Shown: positions 1-9,249 of the stretch, piece after piece
Layout: each line of letters begins with the position of its first letter
Numbering within the stretch: the first letter of the stretch is position 1
Source: JAPKZH01 sp963715635
Lineage (GTDB): Bacteria > Acidobacteriota > Aminicenantia > Aminicenantales > UBA4085
Direction: 5' to 3'
NCBI GenBank assembly: GCA_963715635.1
Contig: OY970261.1
Span: 2,294,001 to 2,358,000 of the forward strand
Length of the DNA: 64,000 nt
Position numbers and translations under genes: made by a program
The notes under the pieces: model-generated
Told to the model about the DNA's origin: nothing
What the model saw: only the letters and a program-made list of their open reading frames with translations
Databases searched by the model: none

Positions 1-1
1 T

Positions 2-733
2 CCCGTTAACTTGGCCGTGCTCTCACAGCAAGTCGGAGAGAACGTCGTGGGCCGGACGGGAGGCGCCGTTTCCCTGGCCGTCGGGTTCGCCCAGATCTTT
101 TCCGGCCTGCCGGGGATGCAGAAGCTGATGTCTTACTGGTACCATTTCGCCATCATGTTCGAAGCGCTCTTCATCCTGACGACGATCGACACGGGGACGC
201 GGGTGGCCCGCTTCTTGGTCCAGGAGTTCGGCGGCAGGATTTATAAGCCATTGGAAAGGACGCATTGGCTGCCGGGCACTCTGTTTGCGACATTCCTGGT
301 CGTCGCGAGTTGGGGCTACTTTATCTGGACGGGAAATATCAGCACCATCTGGCCCATGTTCGGCACGGCCAACCAGCTCCTGGCCGGCGTGGCACTGGCC
401 GTCATCACCGCCTGCATCATCAATGCCGGCAAGGTGCGCTATGTCTGGGTCAGCCTTATGCCTCTAGTTTTTGTCGGGGTGACGACGCTCTATGCCGGCT
501 GGAGGAATATCTTCGACAATTTCCTGCCTATCATCTCCACGCCGGGGCAAAGGGCGGTCGGAATTATCAATGTAACGCTGACGGTTATTATCATGGCTTG
601 TCTGGTCATCATCGTCATAGAAACCATCCGCCGTTCTTATAGAGTCCTCGTCCAGGGTCGATATACGGTTCAGGGAAAACCCGTCCTCTCTTCAGCGCCG
701 GGCTTCAAACCGCCGGAATACGGCGAATCATGA
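2..733 (+). CDS. cstA: Carbon starvation protein CstA family transporter, C-terminal part
   Basis: The frame is open at the window edge, so only about the last 243 residues are present. CstA-family proteins are polytopic inner-membrane transporters linked to peptide or pyruvate uptake under carbon limitation. The piece shows at least five hydrophobic segments, the conserved stretch GTANQLLAGVALAVITA around residue 120 and WPMFG just before it, both typical of the CstA C-terminal half. The tail after the last membrane segment is short and basic. The next gene on this strand is over 400 bases away, so no downstream partner is visible. Family is clear; the substrate is not shown by the sequence. 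Confidence 0.88.
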   Translation, partial: PVNLAVLSQQVGENVVGRTGGAVSLAVGFAQIFSGLPGMQKLMSYWYHFAIMFEALFILTTIDTGTRVARFLVQEFGGRIYKPLERTHWLPGTLFATFLVVASWGYFIWTGNISTIWPMFGTANQLLAGVALAVITACIINAGKVRYVWVSLMPLVFVGVTTLYAGWRNIFDNFLPIISTPGQRAVGIINVTLTVIIMACLVIIVIETIRRSYRVLVQGRYTVQGKPVLSSAPGFKPPEYGES

Positions 734-795
734 TGGCGTCTCGTATAAATTTTTTGTCATAAGGCTCGGACATAATTCTGGCTAACAATAAAGAT

Positions 796-999
796 TTACA
801 AATTTCCGTACTTTTCCAAATTTTCGTTATAGAGTTTTTTCTCTCTCTCGACGATCTCCTTGAAACGGGGGTCATCGCGCAGCTTGTCGCAAAATGGGTT
901 GTGGAGGAAGTCTTGATAGAAAATATATGGAATACGAACGTTTCCCCGGATCTCTTTCTTGAGCGCTGCGAACGCCTCTCTTAAAAAAAAGTTACCTTT
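796..999 (-). pseudogene. Truncated 3' end of a TPR/kinase-type gene
   Basis: On the minus strand an open frame of about 67 codons ends at a TAA at 796-798. It reads through segments such as LREAFAALKKEIRGN, PYIFYQDFLHNPFC and LRDDPRFKEIVEREKKLY before the stop. The DPRFK tail is the usual C-terminal signature of TPR/TolB-type proteins of the kind encoded at 6725-9232. An in-frame TGA at 1000-1002 and the absence of any start show that the N-terminal hundreds of residues are gone. It is a gene remnant beside the AT-richer glycosyltransferase block. The rest of the 734-1152 gap holds only the promoter listed next. Confidence 0.6.
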
Positions 1000-1086
1000 T
1001 CAAGAAGGGCCCCCTGACATACAATTCTGCGGCTCTTTTTCTTTATCTTATTGGAAAAGAACATGAATAGAGAAACACAGAAAAAG

Positions 1087-1115
1087 TTGTCTTTTACTTT
1101 TCAATGAATTATGAT
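1087..1115 (+). promoter_or_regulatory. Predicted sigma-70-type promoter for the mannosyltransferase operon
   Basis: TTGTCT at 1087-1092 and TATGAT at 1110-1115 are separated by 17 bases, about 37 bases before the ATG at 1153. A GGAGAGG ribosome binding site follows at about 1135-1141. The match is by eye only. Confidence 0.45.
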
Positions 1116-1152
1116 ATTTCTGTCGGTGCTTTGAGGAGAGGTTCGGGGCCTA

Positions 1153-1875
1153 ATGAAGACCATTATCGTCATTCCCACCTATAATGAAAAAGATAATCTA
1201 CCGAAGCTCGTCGAGGCCATTCAAAAACAAAACATCGAGGCAGACATCTTATTTGTTGATGATAATTCGCCCGACGGAACTGGGCTCTTGGCTGAAGAGT
1301 TTGCCCGGCAGGATGCCCGCATAAAAGTTCTCCATCGAGAAAAGAAAGAAGGAATAGGGCAGGCTTACCGCGAGGGCTTTCAATGGGCTTTGACAAAGGG
1401 ATATGAAATCCTCCTCCAAATGGATGCCGACCTTTCTCACGACCCGAACGCACTGCCAGAATTCTTGGAAAAAATTAAGGATTATGATGCCGTGTTCGGC
1501 AGCCGCTATTACAGGGGAATCAGAGTCTACAATTGGTCCTTCAAGAGGCTTCTCTTGAGCAAATTCGCGAATGATTTCGTACGCCTCATGCTCCGTCTGG
1601 ATGCAACCGATACGACCACAGCCTTCAAATGCTTTCGCAAAGAGGTCTTGGAATCCATAGATTTGCCTAGCTTCAAAGGCAGGCAAAATGCTTTTTTGAT
1701 CGAGCTTGTCCACAGAGTCATCAAAAGCGGGTTCAAGACAACGGAAATCCCGTTTGTTTTTAAAGAACGAGAGAAAGGCGAATCCAAGATGGAATTCAAA
1801 GTCGCTCTCGAGTCTCTCTGGATGGTGGCCAGGCTCATGACCCGCAGGAAGAAGTCTTTCTTGAAAAAGAAATAA
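1153..1875 (+). CDS. Polyprenol-phosphate mannosyltransferase (Dpm1-like, GT2)
   Basis: A 240-residue GT-A fold glycosyltransferase. It begins IIVIPTYNEKDNL, has the VDDNSPDGT nucleotide-binding motif near residue 36 and the metal-binding QMDADLSHDP motif near residue 90, then GSRY. This set is typical of Dpm1-type enzymes, which move mannose from GDP-mannose to a polyprenyl phosphate at the cytoplasmic membrane face. Length matches the short Dpm1 form without membrane helices; the C-terminus is Lys/Arg-rich and could rest on the membrane. The next gene starts four bases after the stop and encodes a GT-C enzyme, the class that uses polyprenyl-phosphate sugars, so the two probably form one pathway. 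Glucose instead of mannose as donor sugar cannot be excluded. Confidence 0.85.
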   Translation: MKTIIVIPTYNEKDNLPKLVEAIQKQNIEADILFVDDNSPDGTGLLAEEFARQDARIKVLHREKKEGIGQAYREGFQWALTKGYEILLQMDADLSHDPNALPEFLEKIKDYDAVFGSRYYRGIRVYNWSFKRLLLSKFANDFVRLMLRLDATDTTTAFKCFRKEVLESIDLPSFKGRQNAFLIELVHRVIKSGFKTTEIPFVFKEREKGESKMEFKVALESLWMVARLMTRRKKSFLKKK

Positions 1876-1878
1876 ATC

Positions 1879-4314
1879 ATGAATTTGAAAAAGAGGTGCT
1901 TGGCTGTACCTTTAGCCCTGGGTATCATTTTAGTCCTTTCTTTTGTTCTGCTCTTTTCTCATCTGGGGAGCCGGCCTCTCTACGGAGACGAACCTTATCA
2001 TACAGTGGCGATTGCCGCCAAATCACTCTCTTATATCACGACCACAAATTTTGGCAGCACTCTTTACCCCCTTCTCCTTCATTTCCTCTTGCCTTTGGGA
2101 GAGACGACAACCATGGCCCGCCTGCCCGCGGCTCTTTTCGGCTTTCTCAGCGTCTGGGGAATTTTCCTCCTCGGCAAATTGTTTTATAAAGAAAAAGAAG
2201 GTCTGCTGGCAGCACTTTTTTTAGCCGTCTCGACTTATTTGATCTATATTTCCCGGCAGGCCAGGGGATATACGGGATTATTGTTTTTTTCCGTCTTTTC
2301 TCTCTATTTCTTCTGGAGAGCCGTTAAAGAAAATAAATTTATCCTCTGGTTTCTGTACGTCCTTTGCACTGTCATCGGCATCTACGCTCACTTTTTTCTC
2401 CTGATCATCATTCCTGTCCACGCGTTTTTCATCGTCATTTTAATCTTTGAAAAATGGACGAGAAAAAAGCCGGTCGAAATCCCGGTCACAAAAAAGAAAT
2501 TCTGGAGTGTTGCCCTCAGTGTTTTCTTCATATTAATCCTGACCTTTCTTCTCTATCTTCCGATGAAAAAAACGGAAAGCCTGAATCTTTTTTATTTCTT
2601 TAAAAGCAGTTTATCGAATATTTCCAAAGCTGAAATATTTTTAAACCCGGTTTCTCTTATCCCTATCGTCATTAAAAGGCTTTTATGTTACGACACGTGG
2701 CCGTTTTTCTTTTTTGTCCAGCTCGAACTGCTTCTTTTCGGGCTTGCCGCTTCTCTCAAGAATCATGGAAAAGTATTCATTTTGTTCCTCTCCTATCTGA
2801 GCCTGCCTTTTTTCCTTTTCGCCATGTCCAACCCACCGGCTGTTTATCTAACCCCTCAAGATAGAAAATTTATCTTTATCTTGCCCCTTCTTTTTCTCCT
2901 CATGGCCAAAGGACTGACAAGTCTGCATTCCATTCTGGCTTGGGCCATCTTAGCATTGACGCGGATCAAAAACCCTGTGGCTTTCAAGAAAGGCCTCTGG
3001 GGTTTTATTCTCTTGGCCATCCTTGCTTGCCAGGCAGTCTTTCTTGAAGATTACATTTTTTATAGCTGGAATTTCTTGTCTCTCAAAATAGACAGCGAAA
3101 CCAGTGCTTACATCCAGTCACATGTTTCCCAGATGGAGATGCTTTATTCTGACGATTATCTTAATAAAAACACTTTTCTAATCCTTCAGCCCCTGCGCTA
3201 TCCTGATGGCAGTCAAAAAGGGATGATGATATATGAATCTGATTATGATTACGTTTTATCCTCCCGTCTTTATCAACCTCTGGGATTCCTGGCTATTCTC
3301 AATCAATCCTCGATAAACGAGGAAGATGTTTCCCGTTTGGGGCTCATTTCCAATGCCATGCAGATTAAAAAAGTCTCTCGCTATTTTATCGTCCACTCCC
3401 CCAGCGGAGAGAAGACTCTCTATGACAAGATGGTCTGCTTGATGAATTTTTTGTCGCGTCTCCCCCGGGACAAAGAAAAGATTGTCACATACCATCTCTT
3501 GCTGGCCAAAATTCATCTCCTGGCAAAAAGAAACCCAGAGGCTCTGAATGAATTGGAGAGCTTCGATGGCCTAAAATCCCGACCGTCTCAGGAAGCAGGG
3601 TTTGGTCAGGAAATCGGTCTCTCCCAAAAAATCATCCAAAAACTTTTTTGCTTAAAAAGAGAACGCCCGCCAGTCATCATTCAAGACGCGCTGGTCCGAA
3701 ATATCCAGGAGTATCTTAAGGAAAACGCCGATCAACTATTGCTCGAGGGAAAATTTGATGAGGCCTTGTCGCTCCAAAAAAAAGCTGAAAGTCTTAACTC
3801 CCGGCAGTTCGAATCATCTCTTTGGTTCCATCTCTCCCTGGGTGCGTCCCGCCAAAAAATGGGAATGGCCAACGAAGCTGTCCGTGAGTATAAGAAGGCT
3901 CTTCTGCTCTCCATGACTCCCAAAGACGAGACTTATGTCTTGAAAAAAATCATAGAAATCCGAGGTTATCCCTTTGGATATTTCATCTGGCAAAAGAAAG
4001 GCGTCTGCCATCTCAGATGGTGGAGCAATGAGAAGAGGACTTTTGCAGGAACCATCGAGAATTCACGCTCTTTTCGAAGCCTAGGAGAATATCATCTGAT
4101 ATCCAATGATAAGTACAAGCATTCAAAAAAAGTGCTCGTCTTTCAAGGGATCGTTGAAGGAGGCCGGATAGAAGGCCTGGACCTCTTCATCAAAAGCCAT
4201 TCCCGGCTGACATTCTCACTAAAAATAAACGGTCGGAAAGATATTGAAGAGCGCATCATTTTTCTTCCCCAGGAAACCCATCCCCAAGGAATGCCCTTCT
4301 CTTTAAAGGAATAA
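1879..4314 (+). CDS. GT-C membrane glycosyltransferase (PMT/ArnT-like) with C-terminal soluble domain
   Basis: An 811-residue protein. The first roughly 400 residues carry about ten hydrophobic helices. The first extracytoplasmic loop has GDEPYH near residue 38, the acidic catalytic motif position of PMT/ArnT-type enzymes, and ISRQARGY near residue 125 corresponds to the family's Arg-rich loop. Residues from about 420 are soluble and include a helical TPR-like stretch around 620-690 and a beta-rich end. Such enzymes transfer a sugar from a polyprenyl phosphate to a protein or lipid outside the cytoplasmic membrane. It follows the Dpm1-like gene with a 3-base gap and little ribosome binding site, suggesting coupling. 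The DNA is visibly richer in A/T than the flanks. The acceptor is unknown. Confidence 0.75.
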   Translation: MNLKKRCLAVPLALGIILVLSFVLLFSHLGSRPLYGDEPYHTVAIAAKSLSYITTTNFGSTLYPLLLHFLLPLGETTTMARLPAALFGFLSVWGIFLLGKLFYKEKEGLLAALFLAVSTYLIYISRQARGYTGLLFFSVFSLYFFWRAVKENKFILWFLYVLCTVIGIYAHFFLLIIIPVHAFFIVILIFEKWTRKKPVEIPVTKKKFWSVALSVFFILILTFLLYLPMKKTESLNLFYFFKSSLSNISKAEIFLNPVSLIPIVIKRLLCYDTWPFFFFVQLELLLFGLAASLKNHGKVFILFLSYLSLPFFLFAMSNPPAVYLTPQDRKFIFILPLLFLLMAKGLTSLHSILAWAILALTRIKNPVAFKKGLWGFILLAILACQAVFLEDYIFYSWNFLSLKIDSETSAYIQSHVSQMEMLYSDDYLNKNTFLILQPLRYPDGSQKGMMIYESDYDYVLSSRLYQPLGFLAILNQSSINEEDVSRLGLISNAMQIKKVSRYFIVHSPSGEKTLYDKMVCLMNFLSRLPRDKEKIVTYHLLLAKIHLLAKRNPEALNELESFDGLKSRPSQEAGFGQEIGLSQKIIQKLFCLKRERPPVIIQDALVRNIQEYLKENADQLLLEGKFDEALSLQKKAESLNSRQFESSLWFHLSLGASRQKMGMANEAVREYKKALLLSMTPKDETYVLKKIIEIRGYPFGYFIWQKKGVCHLRWWSNEKRTFAGTIENSRSFRSLGEYHLISNDKYKHSKKVLVFQGIVEGGRIEGLDLFIKSHSRLTFSLKINGRKDIEERIIFLPQETHPQGMPFSLKE

Positions 4315-4381
4315 GATTTAAAGGGCAACGTCCCTCGTCAGGCTTTCTTTGTATTCGCCCCGCTGAAACTGAAAGACATCG

Positions 4382-4410
4382 TTTACACTTGGGGCCTTCT
4401 TCCATATTCT
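4382..4410 (+). promoter_or_regulatory. Predicted promoter for the small membrane protein
   Basis: TTTACA at 4382-4387 and TATTCT at 4405-4410 with a 17-base spacer lie 21 bases before the ATG at 4432. An AAAGGAGAGGG ribosome binding site follows. Confidence 0.4.
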
Positions 4411-4431
4411 AAAGCCTGAAAGGAGAGGGCG

Positions 4432-4908
4432 ATGCTTGACAGGCTGGGAGATCTCTCCTATGATCATTTCGGAGCGGGCATGGCTGTTTTAATCAACATC
4501 GTCCTCGCCGTCGCCACTTTTTACTTCTACATCCTGGGCAGCGGGCGCTTCTACCGCCGGAAAGAGCCGTTCCTGGGATATTTAGGAGTGGCCGTCGTGC
4601 TCGATATCGCCACAGCCCTCTTGGCCTCTTTCCGACTGACACCGACAACCACTCTCCCCGGCTCTCATACCGTCCCATGGGGGAGCGTTCTTTTTCTCAC
4701 ACATATGACGACCGCGACAATCGGTATGTTCGGCTTCATCTTCGTTTTTCTAGTTCTTGTCATCAAAGGGAAGGACCGGCCCTACGACAAGCTTAGGTCA
4801 TTCCAGTATCGGGTCCTGCTGCCCGCCTGGGCGGTCGGGGAAGTAATCGCACTCGTCAATTCCATCCTGAAGATAGTCCTGAAAATCAGAATCTACGATT
4901 ATTTCTAG
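4432..4908 (+). CDS. Small membrane protein, four predicted helices, unknown function
   Basis: A 158-residue protein with four hydrophobic stretches, at about residues 15-37, 48-66, 85-110 and 128-148. No catalytic motif was recognised. It starts after a strong AAAGGAGAGGG site. It lies 130 bases before an ABC exporter operon on the same strand but has its own predicted promoter. The helices and small loops suggest an integral inner-membrane protein; I do not recognise the family. Confidence 0.6.
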   Translation: MLDRLGDLSYDHFGAGMAVLINIVLAVATFYFYILGSGRFYRRKEPFLGYLGVAVVLDIATALLASFRLTPTTTLPGSHTVPWGSVLFLTHMTTATIGMFGFIFVFLVLVIKGKDRPYDKLRSFQYRVLLPAWAVGEVIALVNSILKIVLKIRIYDYF

Positions 4909-5037
4909 CAGCCTAGCCAACATTACAGGAACGCTGTCCGTCACAAGTAATTCCAAGAAGAGCGCGGCTTTCCTCGCTCTCCCATCCCTCATTTATTCTT
5001 CCGATAAAATCTGCTATCATTACCGCCTGGTCCATCG

Positions 5038-5955
5038 ATGAACGCACTCGTCACGGCCAAAGGCCTTTCCAAAAAATACGGCCAATTTACCGCCGTTAAC
5101 GGGATCTCCTTTGAAATCCAGGAAGGCGAATGCTTCGGTTTCCTGGGGCCGAACGGCGCCGGCAAAACGTCCACCATAAAAATGATCCACTGCGTCTCTC
5201 CAGTAACCTCGGGCAGCCTAACCGTCAACGGCATGCCGGCGCACATTGACAACCGGGCCATCAAGATGACGACGGGCGTCATTCCCCAGGAAATCACGCT
5301 CGACGTGGACCTGACCGTTTACGAGAATATGATTGTCTTTGCCCATTTCTTTGATATCCCGAAACGGGAGGCCAAGACGCGGATTGCCGAGCTTCTCAAC
5401 TTCGTCGAGCTTGAGCAGAAGCGGAACAGCAAGATCGACGAGCTTTCGACAGGGATGAAGAGGCGGTTGTTGGTCGCCCGGGCCTTGCTGAATCATCCAA
5501 AATTGATCGTTGCCGACGAGCCGACGACGGGTCTCGATCCCCAGGCCAAGCACCTGATCTGGCAGAGGCTGCGGCAGCTCAAGGCGCAGGGAGCCACCCT
5601 GATCCTGACAACGCAATATATGGAAGAAGCCCAGCAGCTCTGCGACCGGGTGGTGGTCATGCACCGGGGCAAAATCTTGAAGCTGGGCGTGCCGTCGCAA
5701 TTGGTGACGGACGAAATCGGACGGGAAGTCGTGGAGATAAGGATCGCCAAAGACGAAGACGAAAAGATCGTCGGCCATTTGGCGGCCTTTTCCTGCGGGC
5801 ATGAGCGTGTGGGCGATACGCTCTATTTCTACTGCCGCGACGGGCAGGGCCTCATGAAGACCTTGATCGAACTCGACCTCCCCAATTATCTGACCCGACC
5901 GGCGACCCTGGAAGACGTTTTCTTGAAGCTCACCGGCAGAGGCTTGATCGAATGA
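5038..5955 (+). CDS. ABC-2 type transporter ATP-binding protein (NodI/DrrA-like)
   Basis: A 305-residue ATPase. Walker A GPNGAGKTST is near residue 40, the signature LSTGMKRRL near 138, Walker B LIVADEPTTGLDP near 158. The H-loop position reads TTQYMEEA, with Gln where most ABC ATPases have His; this also occurs in DrrA-type subunits. The C-terminal 80 residues resemble the extra domain of NodI/DrrA exporters. Its stop overlaps the permease start as ATGA, so the two form an exporter of a drug, lipid or polysaccharide-like substrate. No good ribosome binding site is seen before the ATG, but alignment to the family start supports it. Confidence 0.9.
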   Translation: MNALVTAKGLSKKYGQFTAVNGISFEIQEGECFGFLGPNGAGKTSTIKMIHCVSPVTSGSLTVNGMPAHIDNRAIKMTTGVIPQEITLDVDLTVYENMIVFAHFFDIPKREAKTRIAELLNFVELEQKRNSKIDELSTGMKRRLLVARALLNHPKLIVADEPTTGLDPQAKHLIWQRLRQLKAQGATLILTTQYMEEAQQLCDRVVVMHRGKILKLGVPSQLVTDEIGREVVEIRIAKDEDEKIVGHLAAFSCGHERVGDTLYFYCRDGQGLMKTLIELDLPNYLTRPATLEDVFLKLTGRGLIE

Positions 5956-6719
5956 ACCTTTCCTACAGGGTCTATTACGTTTTTTTTAGGAATCTTGTTT
6001 CCTACAAGAGATTCGTCATCCCGACGTTCCTGGTCAGCCTCATCGAACCCCTGTTCTATCTCATCACCTTCGGCATCGGCATGGGCGCCTACATGGGCTA
6101 CTTTGGCGGGAAGCCCTACCTGTATTTTCTTGTCCCGGGCGTCGTGGTCTCCTCGGTCATGATGTCCTCGACATTTGAATGCCTGTACGGCACGTTTGTC
6201 AAAATGGTCCACGAAAAGCTCTATGATTCCCTGATCGCCACGCCCGTGTCCGCGGAAGACGCCATTGCCGGCGACATCGCTTGGGCCTCCTTCCGAGGTT
6301 TGATCAGCGGATCGCTGATGGTCATCGTCGCCGTCTTCATGGGGATTTTCCCCGTTTCCCTGATCAGCCTAGGGCTTCTCCTTCTCGTCATGATCTTTGT
6401 CGGCATCCTGTTCGCCTCGCTGGCGATGATCGTGACATCGTTCGCCCCCAGCTTCGACTTTTTCAATTATTACACGGAGCTGGTCATCACGCCCATGCTG
6501 TTCTTTTCCGGCGTGTTCTTCCCCTTGGACAGGTTTCCGGCTTGGATGAAAACCTTATCCTTGTTTATGCCGCTGACCCATGCCGTCAAGATTTCCCGGG
6601 CGGTATTTTCCGGCGTTTATTCCTCAGGATTAATCATCAACTTTCTCGTAATCTTTATTTTGGAGGTGATTGCGTTTTCTGCCGGTCTCAAACTGATGAA
6701 AAGAAGGCTGATCAAGTAG
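5952..6719 (+). CDS. ABC-2 type transporter permease (NodJ-like)
   Basis: A 255-residue inner-membrane protein with six hydrophobic stretches. It has the ABC-2 family region around FFSGVFFPLDRFP near residue 185, followed by LSLFMPLTHAVKISRA. These are typical of NodJ/DrrB permeases that pair with the ATPase encoded immediately upstream. The start overlaps the ATPase stop by four bases, indicating translational coupling. The substrate is unknown. The downstream kinase gene follows after only five bases, so it may be co-transcribed. Confidence 0.88.
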   Translation: MNLSYRVYYVFFRNLVSYKRFVIPTFLVSLIEPLFYLITFGIGMGAYMGYFGGKPYLYFLVPGVVVSSVMMSSTFECLYGTFVKMVHEKLYDSLIATPVSAEDAIAGDIAWASFRGLISGSLMVIVAVFMGIFPVSLISLGLLLLVMIFVGILFASLAMIVTSFAPSFDFFNYYTELVITPMLFFSGVFFPLDRFPAWMKTLSLFMPLTHAVKISRAVFSGVYSSGLIINFLVIFILEVIAFSAGLKLMKRRLIK

Positions 6720-6724
6720 TCCCC

Positions 6725-9232
6725 ATGAAGTGCCCTCAATGCCAGACGGATAATCCCTCAGACTCGAAATTCTGCAGAGAGTGCGCGGCGCCTCTCCCCG
6801 CCTTTGCGGCAGACTCTGTCCCCCATACAGAAACCTTCAAAACCCCGATCAAAGAGCTGGCCACGGGAACGACCTTTGCCCGCCGCTATCAGGTGATCGA
6901 GGAACTGGGCAAGGGCGGCATGGGCAAAGTCTATAAGGTTTTCGATACGAAGATCAAAGAAAAGGTGGCCTTGAAGCTTATCAAGCCAGACATCGTCGAG
7001 GACCGGGAAACCATCGAGCGCTTCAGCAATGAGCTGAAATTTGCCCGTAAAATCAGGCATAAGAACGTATGTCAGATGTTTGACCTCGGTGAGGACAACG
7101 GAACGCATTACATCACGATGGAATATGTGCCGGGTGAAGACCTGAAGAGCATGATCCGGATGAGCGGGCAACTGGGTGTCGGCACCGCTTTGGCCGTCGC
7201 CAAGCAGGTCTGCGAGGGATTGGCAGAAGCCCACCGATTGGGAATTGTCCATCGGGATTTGAAACCCGGCAATATCATGATCGACAAGGAGGGGAATGTC
7301 CGCATCATGGACTTCGGGATCGCCCGCTCGCTCAAAGCGAGGGGAATCACAGATACCGGCGTGCTGATGGGCACACCTGAATACATGTCGCCCGAGCAGG
7401 CAGAAGCGAAGGATGTCGATAAGCAGTCGGATATTTACTCGTTGGGAGTGATTCTTTACGAAATGGTGACCGGGCGAGTCCCTTTTGAAGGAGACACCCC
7501 TCTCAGCATCGCCATGAAGCACAAGGCTGAACGGCCCCGGGACCCCAAGGAACTCAATGCCCAGATGCCTCCGGACTTAAGCCGAGTGATCCTGAAATGT
7601 CTGGAAAAAGATAGGGAAAAAAGATATTCCGGAGCCGAGGACGTGCTGGCGGAATTGACAAAAATCGAGCAAGGAGTGCCGACATCAGAGAGGATCCTTG
7701 CCAGGAGAAGGCCTCTCACATCCAAGGAGATCACAGTCACTTTCAGGTTCAAGAAACTCTTCTGGCCGGCTTTGATTTTTCTCGCTGTCGTCCTTGCCGG
7801 GGTCATTGTTTGGCAACTTCTCCACCGTCGGGGAGCCCCATCCAGACCTCCGAGCAAGCAATCGATTGCCGTCTTGCCGTTCGTGGATTTAAGCCCAGAG
7901 AAAGGGCATGAATATTTATGCGAAGGAATCCCGGAGACGCTGATCAATGCCCTCAACCATATCGAAGGTTTATGGGTTCCAGCCAGAGCCTCGGCGTTTT
8001 CGTTTAAAGGCAAAGAATACAATCTCAGCGACATTGGCCAGAAATTAAATGTCGAAACTGTGCTCGAAGGAAGCGTCCTCGTGATCGGCGACAATCTCCG
8101 TGTCACCCCGCGACTCAGCCACGTCAAGAACGGCAGCCAGATCTGGTCCGATATCTATAATAAGAAACTGACCGACTTATTCTCCATCCAGGATGAGATC
8201 GCCCAAGAAATTGTCAGGGCTCTGAAGATCAAGCTGCTGGGAGAAAAAGAGGTCCAGATTGTTAAGCGCTATACGGAAAATCCGGAAGCCTATAATTTCT
8301 ATCTCAAGGGACGTTTCTACTGGAACAAGCGGACGGAAGAGGAAGTGAAGAAAGGCATCGAGAGCTTCCAGCAGGCGATCGAAAAAGATCCTTCTTATGC
8401 AGCGGCCTATGCGGGGCTGGCCGATTGTTACAATGTCTTTGGATTCTACGGTGTCCAGCCCCCCAAAGAAGCTTTTTCCAAGGCCAAGGCAGCGGCCCAA
8501 AAAGCGCTGGAGATTGATCAATCGCTCGCGGAAGCCCATACGTCGTTGGCCTATGCAAAATTGTATTATGATTGGGACTGGCCCGGCGCCGAGAAAGAAT
8601 TCAAACTCTCCCTGCAACTCAATGCCTCCTACCCGACGACTCCCCATTGGTATGCGGAATATCTAGCGGCTATGGGCCGGCTGGATGAAGCCGTCGCAGA
8701 AAAGAAAAAAGCCAGCCAGCTGGACCCGCTCTCGATGATTATCAACACCACGATCGGCTGGATGTATTACTTCGCGCATAAATATGATCAAGCGATCGAG
8801 CAGATCAAAAAAGCCCTGGAGATCGACCCGAATTTCGTTCCGGCCCATTATTGGCTTGGCCAGGCTTACCTGCTCAAAGGAAGGTTTCCAGAAGCGATCC
8901 TCGAGTTTCAAAAAGCGATGAACCTGTCCAAAGGAAGCGCCTATACGGTGGCAGGGCTGGCTCATGCCTACGCCGTGTCCGGCCAAATCGCTGAAGCGAA
9001 GAATTTGTTGGACCGGCTGATCGAGCTGTCGAAAACGAAATATGTCTCGGCGTATGATGTGGCCGAAGTCTATGCCGGCTTGGGAAAGCAGGACCTAGCC
9101 CTGGACTGGCTGGAGAAAGCCTTTGAGGAGCGGTCAAGGGCTCTCGTTTTTCTCAAGGTGGAACCCAAGGTCGACGGCCTGCGCGCAAAGACGCGATTTA
9201 AGGCCATTTTAAAAAAGATACGCTTGGAGTGA
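6725..9232 (+). CDS. Zinc-ribbon Ser/Thr protein kinase with TolB-like domain and TPRs
   Basis: An 835-residue modular signalling protein. Residues 3-21 form a zinc ribbon (CPQC then CREC). A Hanks-type kinase domain spans about 55-320, with GKGGMGKVYKV, ALKLI, HRDLKPGN and DFGIA, so it should be active. A single membrane helix lies near 350-370. Beyond it comes a TolB/FlgO-like segment starting SIAVLPFVDLS, then about eight TPR units to the C-terminus. The ATG at 6725 places the zinc ribbon at the N-terminus; upstream in-frame codons run inside the permease gene and are unlikely. The kinase is cytoplasmic and the TolB/TPR part probably extracytoplasmic, so it could sense envelope state. Targets are unknown. 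Confidence 0.85.
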   Translation: MKCPQCQTDNPSDSKFCRECAAPLPAFAADSVPHTETFKTPIKELATGTTFARRYQVIEELGKGGMGKVYKVFDTKIKEKVALKLIKPDIVEDRETIERFSNELKFARKIRHKNVCQMFDLGEDNGTHYITMEYVPGEDLKSMIRMSGQLGVGTALAVAKQVCEGLAEAHRLGIVHRDLKPGNIMIDKEGNVRIMDFGIARSLKARGITDTGVLMGTPEYMSPEQAEAKDVDKQSDIYSLGVILYEMVTGRVPFEGDTPLSIAMKHKAERPRDPKELNAQMPPDLSRVILKCLEKDREKRYSGAEDVLAELTKIEQGVPTSERILARRRPLTSKEITVTFRFKKLFWPALIFLAVVLAGVIVWQLLHRRGAPSRPPSKQSIAVLPFVDLSPEKGHEYLCEGIPETLINALNHIEGLWVPARASAFSFKGKEYNLSDIGQKLNVETVLEGSVLVIGDNLRVTPRLSHVKNGSQIWSDIYNKKLTDLFSIQDEIAQEIVRALKIKLLGEKEVQIVKRYTENPEAYNFYLKGRFYWNKRTEEEVKKGIESFQQAIEKDPSYAAAYAGLADCYNVFGFYGVQPPKEAFSKAKAAAQKALEIDQSLAEAHTSLAYAKLYYDWDWPGAEKEFKLSLQLNASYPTTPHWYAEYLAAMGRLDEAVAEKKKASQLDPLSMIINTTIGWMYYFAHKYDQAIEQIKKALEIDPNFVPAHYWLGQAYLLKGRFPEAILEFQKAMNLSKGSAYTVAGLAHAYAVSGQIAEAKNLLDRLIELSKTKYVSAYDVAEVYAGLGKQDLALDWLEKAFEERSRALVFLKVEPKVDGLRAKTRFKAILKKIRLE

Positions 9233-9249
9233 AGATTAGGAAAAACCCC

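Noticed and set aside
5600..5640. Gln in the H-loop of the ABC ATPase as a sign of inactivity
   Set aside because: DrrA-type ATPases commonly have Gln here, so it is not evidence of loss of function.
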